This document shows positions 61,403 through 64,000 of a stretch of DNA of 64,000 nt, in pieces. Source of the DNA: Anoplolepis gracilipes (taxonomy: Eukaryota > Arthropoda > Insecta > Hymenoptera > Formicidae). Below the pieces are notes generated by a model. It was not told the DNA's origin, searched no databases, and worked only from the letters and a program-made list of their open reading frames with translations. A program made the position numbers and the translations under genes. Within the stretch, counting starts at the first letter, position 1, and each line of letters starts with the position of its first letter. The stretch spans positions 7,399,501 through 7,463,500 of the forward strand of contig NC_132970.1 of the NCBI RefSeq assembly GCF_047496725.1, read 5' to 3'.

Positions 61403-63983
61403 CTTTGTAGTGGAAAGCCGGAATGTATAATGCTTTTAGAAAGAAAAAAAAAGATGAGTCGCGATTTTTTTGATTATTATGGATATCGAGAAAATAAAAA
61501 GCATCATGATTTTCGTGTAATATTATACGTTAAATATTATACGGTTGTCACGAGCAGAGCGTTTTGCGAAATTTACGAGATTGAAATCACATATGCCCGA
61601 CATTGTGAATTATTATAATGGGGCCGCGTTGGCGAATAAAGTTCTATTTTACTTTCCATTTATTCTCGTTTTTTTGTATCTTTTTTCCTGGCATATTACG
61701 ATTTGTCAGTCCGTCTATCTGTCAAACCAGTAGTTATATAAAAAGACTTTTGTGAAGCTGGCAGGATTACATCGGCAGAATCAAATCGGATCTATTAGAA
61801 TATTTAGTGCCTATTTTGTATTTTATATTATTTTATATTTTATATTATATTATTATATTACCATCAAAAATAATTTTGTACTTTGTCCTATTTAAAAAAA
61901 AAACCGTGGCACTGCTAGCTTTCTGTTAACTTGGAAAGCCCAAAATAAAATCAACAGCCTAGAATAGAAATCGAAAGAGCTGAATTTGTAATTTGTACTA
62001 ATTTGTGCCACTCAAAACGAATCGAATATTTATATGAACTTGTTCAAACAACCCTTTTTTCAATAAATCTAAAAGTAAAAGTTTTTTTTTTCGATCTTTT
62101 TACAATTAAATCTTGTTTTGAGTTATAGAAATTAGTACAAATTCAGCTCTTTTGATTTTTCTTTTTTTGAGGATTTTCAAATTAATAGGAAGCTAACAGC
62201 ACCACAGTTTTTCTTGAAATGGGACAAAGTACAAAATTATTTTTGGTGGTACAAAATTAGTTTAAAATGGATACTAAATATTCTAATAGGTCTGATTGGA
62301 TTCTGCCGATGTGGTTCTGTCAGCTTTACAAAGGTCATATAAAGCTTTATTTAAATGGAATGACTTTTTAATTAATATGTTGCTCGTATGTTTTTCACAT
62401 CATTCTAATTGTACGTTGTCATATTACGAATATGTCACGAATATGTAACGAATATTGATAATTGATACTTTTATAAAAAAATTGAAATTATTATTATTTG
62501 AATTGTAAAATATCTTGAAATATTTGTATTAAAATTACATTAAAAATTATCTAGCTTTATAATAAAATGCTTTCTTAAATATGCAATCAATTAATGATGG
62601 TAATATTACAAAATAGTTGTTATTTTTTTAGTTCTATTATTTATATAATATCCCTACAAAACCATGAGAGAATTTTATTGCGATTTTACATTAATTTATT
62701 TAACATTTATACGCTACTATATTTTATACATGAATATTTAATTTAGCTTAAAAGCTTTGCGAAAATGGCGATGTAATAATAATAGACTGAAATTATTTCA
62801 TATTATGAGTGAGTACAGTATAGTACTTTTCAGTATAAAAATTACTTGCATATTTGAGTGTAAACAATTTTCAAAGTCAGTTATTCACAAAATTTATGTT
62901 ACATTTATATAACAGAGTTTGTGAGAAAAATATTAACGAAATTTTTAATCAATTAAATGAAAGAATAATAAAATAAGATAAAACAGATATTCTTTTTTTA
63001 TGTATCGTGTGTACTCATAATACGAGGTCCGATAATAAAGGTACAGACATTGGTTATAAAATAATCTGTACGCGCAATTTTGAAGTAACGGGTATGTTAA
63101 TAGTATAGGGAAGAGGACTAGTAACCGTGTGTTGTTATTTTCCATTTATTGACCGAAGCAAGTTAATGAAATGGTCAGTGCGATTGAAAATTATTTCAAG
63201 TTCGAGATACACACAGTTATCAGATTTTTTTCAAGTAGAAAATGTGAATTATAGTATAAAATTTAGTGTTAGAAATGTTTATAGCCAGAATGTTTTAAGC
63301 TGAAAAGAATTGTGCTTCAACAAATTCAAAGATCTAACGATACATTTTTCAAATTTAAAGATGTGCCATTCGGCTATCTTGATTTCGTTGCACCATATGC
63401 ACACTTCTTTTTGCCTTAAAACATTCTGGCATAAATGTTCTCACTATTTTTAACAATTTTTTACACTATGAGTCACGCCTTTTGTTTATAAATCTGATGC
63501 GCACCTTGAATTTGGAAGAATTTTCAATCACATCAACTATTTTATTCATTTGCCAAACTCTGATCTGGATGGAAGACAACAACGCTTGCACAGTTATTAA
63601 TTCTCTCCTCTATATAATAACACATGTCCATGACTTCGAGATTGCACATACAAATCATTTTCTAATCAACCTGTGTACCTTTATTAGCAGATCGCTCTCG
63701 TATGTACACGTAATATGATACTAATGGAAGTATGTAATATATGTTTCGCGCAAATTTCGTGATCAAGTACCGTCCATGAATCTAAAACAGAAAATTATGA
63801 TTGAGTACATACCTTTATACCGTAGTTACTCTCCTCGTAAATGATGGAGACGTAGCTCCAGCCCATTGTAAGTACAATATCGACCATTGCTTTGACTTGA
63901 TAGTGATCGCTAGGTATCGTACGGGTAAAATATTCGAAGCGTTGCTTGTTGGAAAGCTCCGGACTTGTTGAGAAAAAGGAGAC
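40139..63983 (-). CDS. mGluR: metabotropic glutamate receptor (partial, 5' exons outside window)
   Basis: This is a class C GPCR that senses glutamate at synapses; sequence most resembles the insect mGluRA/vertebrate group II type, coupled to Gi/o. Exons are 63983-63813, 50869-50725, 46389-46138, 45689-45515, 45427-45321, 45016-44867, 44758-44625, 44049-43891, 43682-43516, 41981-41608, 41212-41061, 40685-40478 and 40386-40139. Together they give 813 aa, all in phase. The first exon here starts inside the Venus-flytrap domain (FSTSPELSNKQRFEYF, GWSYVSIIYEESNYGIK). The cysteine-rich domain follows (SVCSLPCELGQAKKYV, GERCCWHCFNCTQYQ). The seven TM helices run from SATGILVTLFVGGVF to SLSASVTVVCLFSPK, with the loop signature SQLIICSGLVFVQ. 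The Ser/Thr/Asn-rich cytoplasmic tail ends SQSDLSL. The signal peptide and first flytrap lobe lie to the right. Introns reach 12.9 kb and hold several fold-back elements. Confidence 0.94.
42245..43325. mobile_element. fold-back/TIR element of about 1.1 kb in mGluR intron
   Basis: The left arm (about 42245-42620) and the right arm (about 42975-43325) are inverted copies. Examples are ttataaattgatagtatta near 42290 against its complement near 43272, and gtttctcgcaacaaaacata (42499-42518) against the complement near 43060. The inner part also folds back through a pair of gactacata segments. There is no open frame. It is a non-autonomous DNA-transposon type element in the intron between exons 43516 and 41981. 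Confidence 0.82.
47718..47850. repeat. compound AT / (GTAT)n microsatellite
   Basis: AT dinucleotides grade into about twelve GTAT tetranucleotides and then back to AT. Open frames over it (Tyr/Ile or Tyr/Val repeats) are artefacts of the repeat. Confidence 0.92.
48742..48794. repeat. short inverted repeat
   Basis: tatttgtgttttgttaataa (48742-48761) pairs with the downstream complement ending at 48794, with a loop of only a few bases. It is a small hairpin in an mGluR intron. Confidence 0.75.
50490..50556. repeat. CA/CG alternating purine-pyrimidine run
   Basis: CA repeats enclose a central self-complementary gcgcgcgcgtgcgcgc core. Alternating purine-pyrimidine DNA of this kind is the classic Z-DNA-forming type. 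Confidence 0.85.
52293..52536. mobile_element. fold-back MITE, about 245 bp, almost no loop
   Basis: Two arms of about 115 bp are inverted copies around a centre at 52420/52421 (aataacgttatt). Arms share gtgtaaaaactctctttaat (left) and its near complement at 52479-52498 (right). No coding capacity. Confidence 0.85.
56995..57400. repeat. about three diverged direct repeats of roughly 120-150 bp inside the TIR element
   Basis: Each unit contains a cacgaaatc-ttatt motif, a tcgatagaac- or tcgatacaac-type motif, an aaatatgacc- or aaatacgacc-type motif and a taatttttatg/cgtatagaa motif in the same order. Spacing is about 130 bp and identity is moderate. They form the body of the TIR element between its two inverted ends. 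Confidence 0.6.
57579..58098. mobile_element. tRNA-bearing fold-back insertion with 13-bp target repeat
   Basis: The left arm (57579-57800) and the right arm (57856-58066) are inverted copies with only scattered mismatches over more than 200 bp, for example gatgttgatgcgtaaagaaa on the left. The insertion is flanked by a perfect direct repeat, ttaatggctaaaa, at 57566-57578 and 58099-58111. Because the surrounding TIR-element arm continues across these repeats, this is an insertion into that arm. The loop carries a tRNA-like sequence (57773-57844, minus strand), whose T-arm portion is also part of both palindrome arms. About 32 bp at the right end lie outside the palindrome. Confidence 0.82.
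57773..57844 (-). tRNA. tRNA-like sequence (probable pseudogene or tRNA-derived module)
   Basis: The 72-nt minus-strand sequence folds as a cloverleaf. It has acceptor ggctgaa / ttcagcg (six pairs plus a G.G first position), D arm gctcagtggtaagagc, an anticodon arm with loop tcggcaa, T arm tcgggttcaattcccga, and discriminator A. The internal Pol III box A (tagctcagtgg) and box B (gttcaattc) both match consensus. The loop would present GGC (Ala) but has C instead of the universal U33. The acceptor lacks the G3:U70 pair that marks tRNA-Ala, and the anticodon stem has a mismatch, so a working tRNA-Ala is unlikely. No intron is seen. Confidence 0.6.
59068..59104. repeat. AT dinucleotide microsatellite
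   Basis: An AT run of about 36 bp inside the large mGluR intron. Confidence 0.88.
61361..61401. repeat. (GA)n microsatellite
   Basis: A purine run of GA dinucleotides with one AAAG interruption, in the large mGluR intron. Confidence 0.88.
61735..62343. mobile_element. fold-back/TIR element of about 610 bp
   Basis: The left arm (61735-62015) and the right arm (62065-62343) are inverted copies. For example, acatcggcagaatcaaatc (from 61768) matches the complement near 62300, and ggatctattagaatatttag matches the complement near 62275. The loop is short. There is no open frame, so it is probably a non-autonomous DNA transposon. Confidence 0.83.
63021..63702. mobile_element. decayed mariner-like fold-back element
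   Basis: The element starts cgaggtccgataataaaggt after a TA (63021-63022) and ends with the near complement (acctttattagcagatcgct) before a TA at 63701-63702, which fits the TA target of Tc1/mariner elements. Near 63170 a plus-strand frame reads MVSAIENYFKFEIHTVIRFF, resembling the N-terminus of mariner/SETMAR-type transposases of ants, and stops soon after. The same region appears inverted in the right arm (minus strand near 63510-63560, reading KIVDVIENSSKFKVRIRF). The element is therefore an inverted duplication of a mariner 5' part, with no functional transposase. Confidence 0.72.
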
Positions 63984-64000
63984 CTACAACATAGACAAAT

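Larger units (their letters stand above)
50870..63812. other. 12.9-kb mGluR intron rich in fold-back elements
   Basis: The receptor exons on either side join directly in protein terms (YGIK then AFEELEEL), so no exon is missing here. The intron holds a compound AT/GT array (51650-51743), fold-back elements at 52293-52536, 54806-58190 (composite), 61735-62343 and 63021-63702, an AT run (59068-59104) and a GA run (61361-61401). No independent gene is recognised. Confidence 0.75.

Overview
This is eukaryotic nuclear DNA from an insect, most likely a hymenopteran and plausibly an ant. That is inferred from the split genes with GT-AG introns, insect-type protein sequences, strongly AT-rich introns and spacers with many microsatellites, CpG-rich promoter DNA, and a decayed mariner-like element whose remnants resemble those common in ant genomes. 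No bacterial operon, CRISPR array or viral gene is visible. Exons were joined by hand using GT-AG rules and reading-frame continuity. For the seven multi-exon genes with a final stop, the summed exon lengths are multiples of three.

Layout from left to right: (1) 1-399 (+), the last coding exon of Mcm10. (2) 4588-11080 (-), a complete eRF1 gene with ten or so exons and two alternative last exons about 3.4 kb apart. (3) about 10870-12000, a CpG/GC-rich divergent promoter region between eRF1 and (4) 13187-15398 (+), a four-TM MARVEL-like membrane protein with a long basic tail. (5) 15399-21180, a largely silent AT-rich spacer with microsatellites and one miRNA-like hairpin. (6) 21181-24303 (-), an unrecognised Asn/Lys/Ser-rich protein of about 700 aa. 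(7) 24892-28502 (+), a secreted protein with repeated modules and furin-like sites; its second intron holds a MITE. (8) 29529-33013 (-), PIG-O, the GPI ethanolamine-phosphate transferase 3. (9) 34072-34989 (+), COP9 signalosome subunit 7, head to head with PIG-O. (10) 34990-40138, microsatellite-rich spacer. (11) 40139-63983 (-), a metabotropic glutamate receptor lacking only its 5' exons, which lie beyond the right edge.

The genes do not form one pathway; most are housekeeping genes (replication, translation termination, GPI anchoring, protein degradation) beside a neuronal receptor. The densest unusual structure is in the introns of the receptor gene. The 12.9-kb intron at 50870-63812 carries at least four fold-back/TIR elements. 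One of them (57579-58098) is a near-perfect 0.5-kb palindrome with a tRNA-like sequence at its centre. It is flanked by a 13-bp direct repeat and inserted inside the arm of another TIR element. This nested tRNA-bearing fold-back is the best candidate in the window for something undescribed. Other points of interest are the paired eRF1 terminal exons, a very recent-looking tandem duplication of an eRF1 exon end with its splice donor, and the modular secreted protein.
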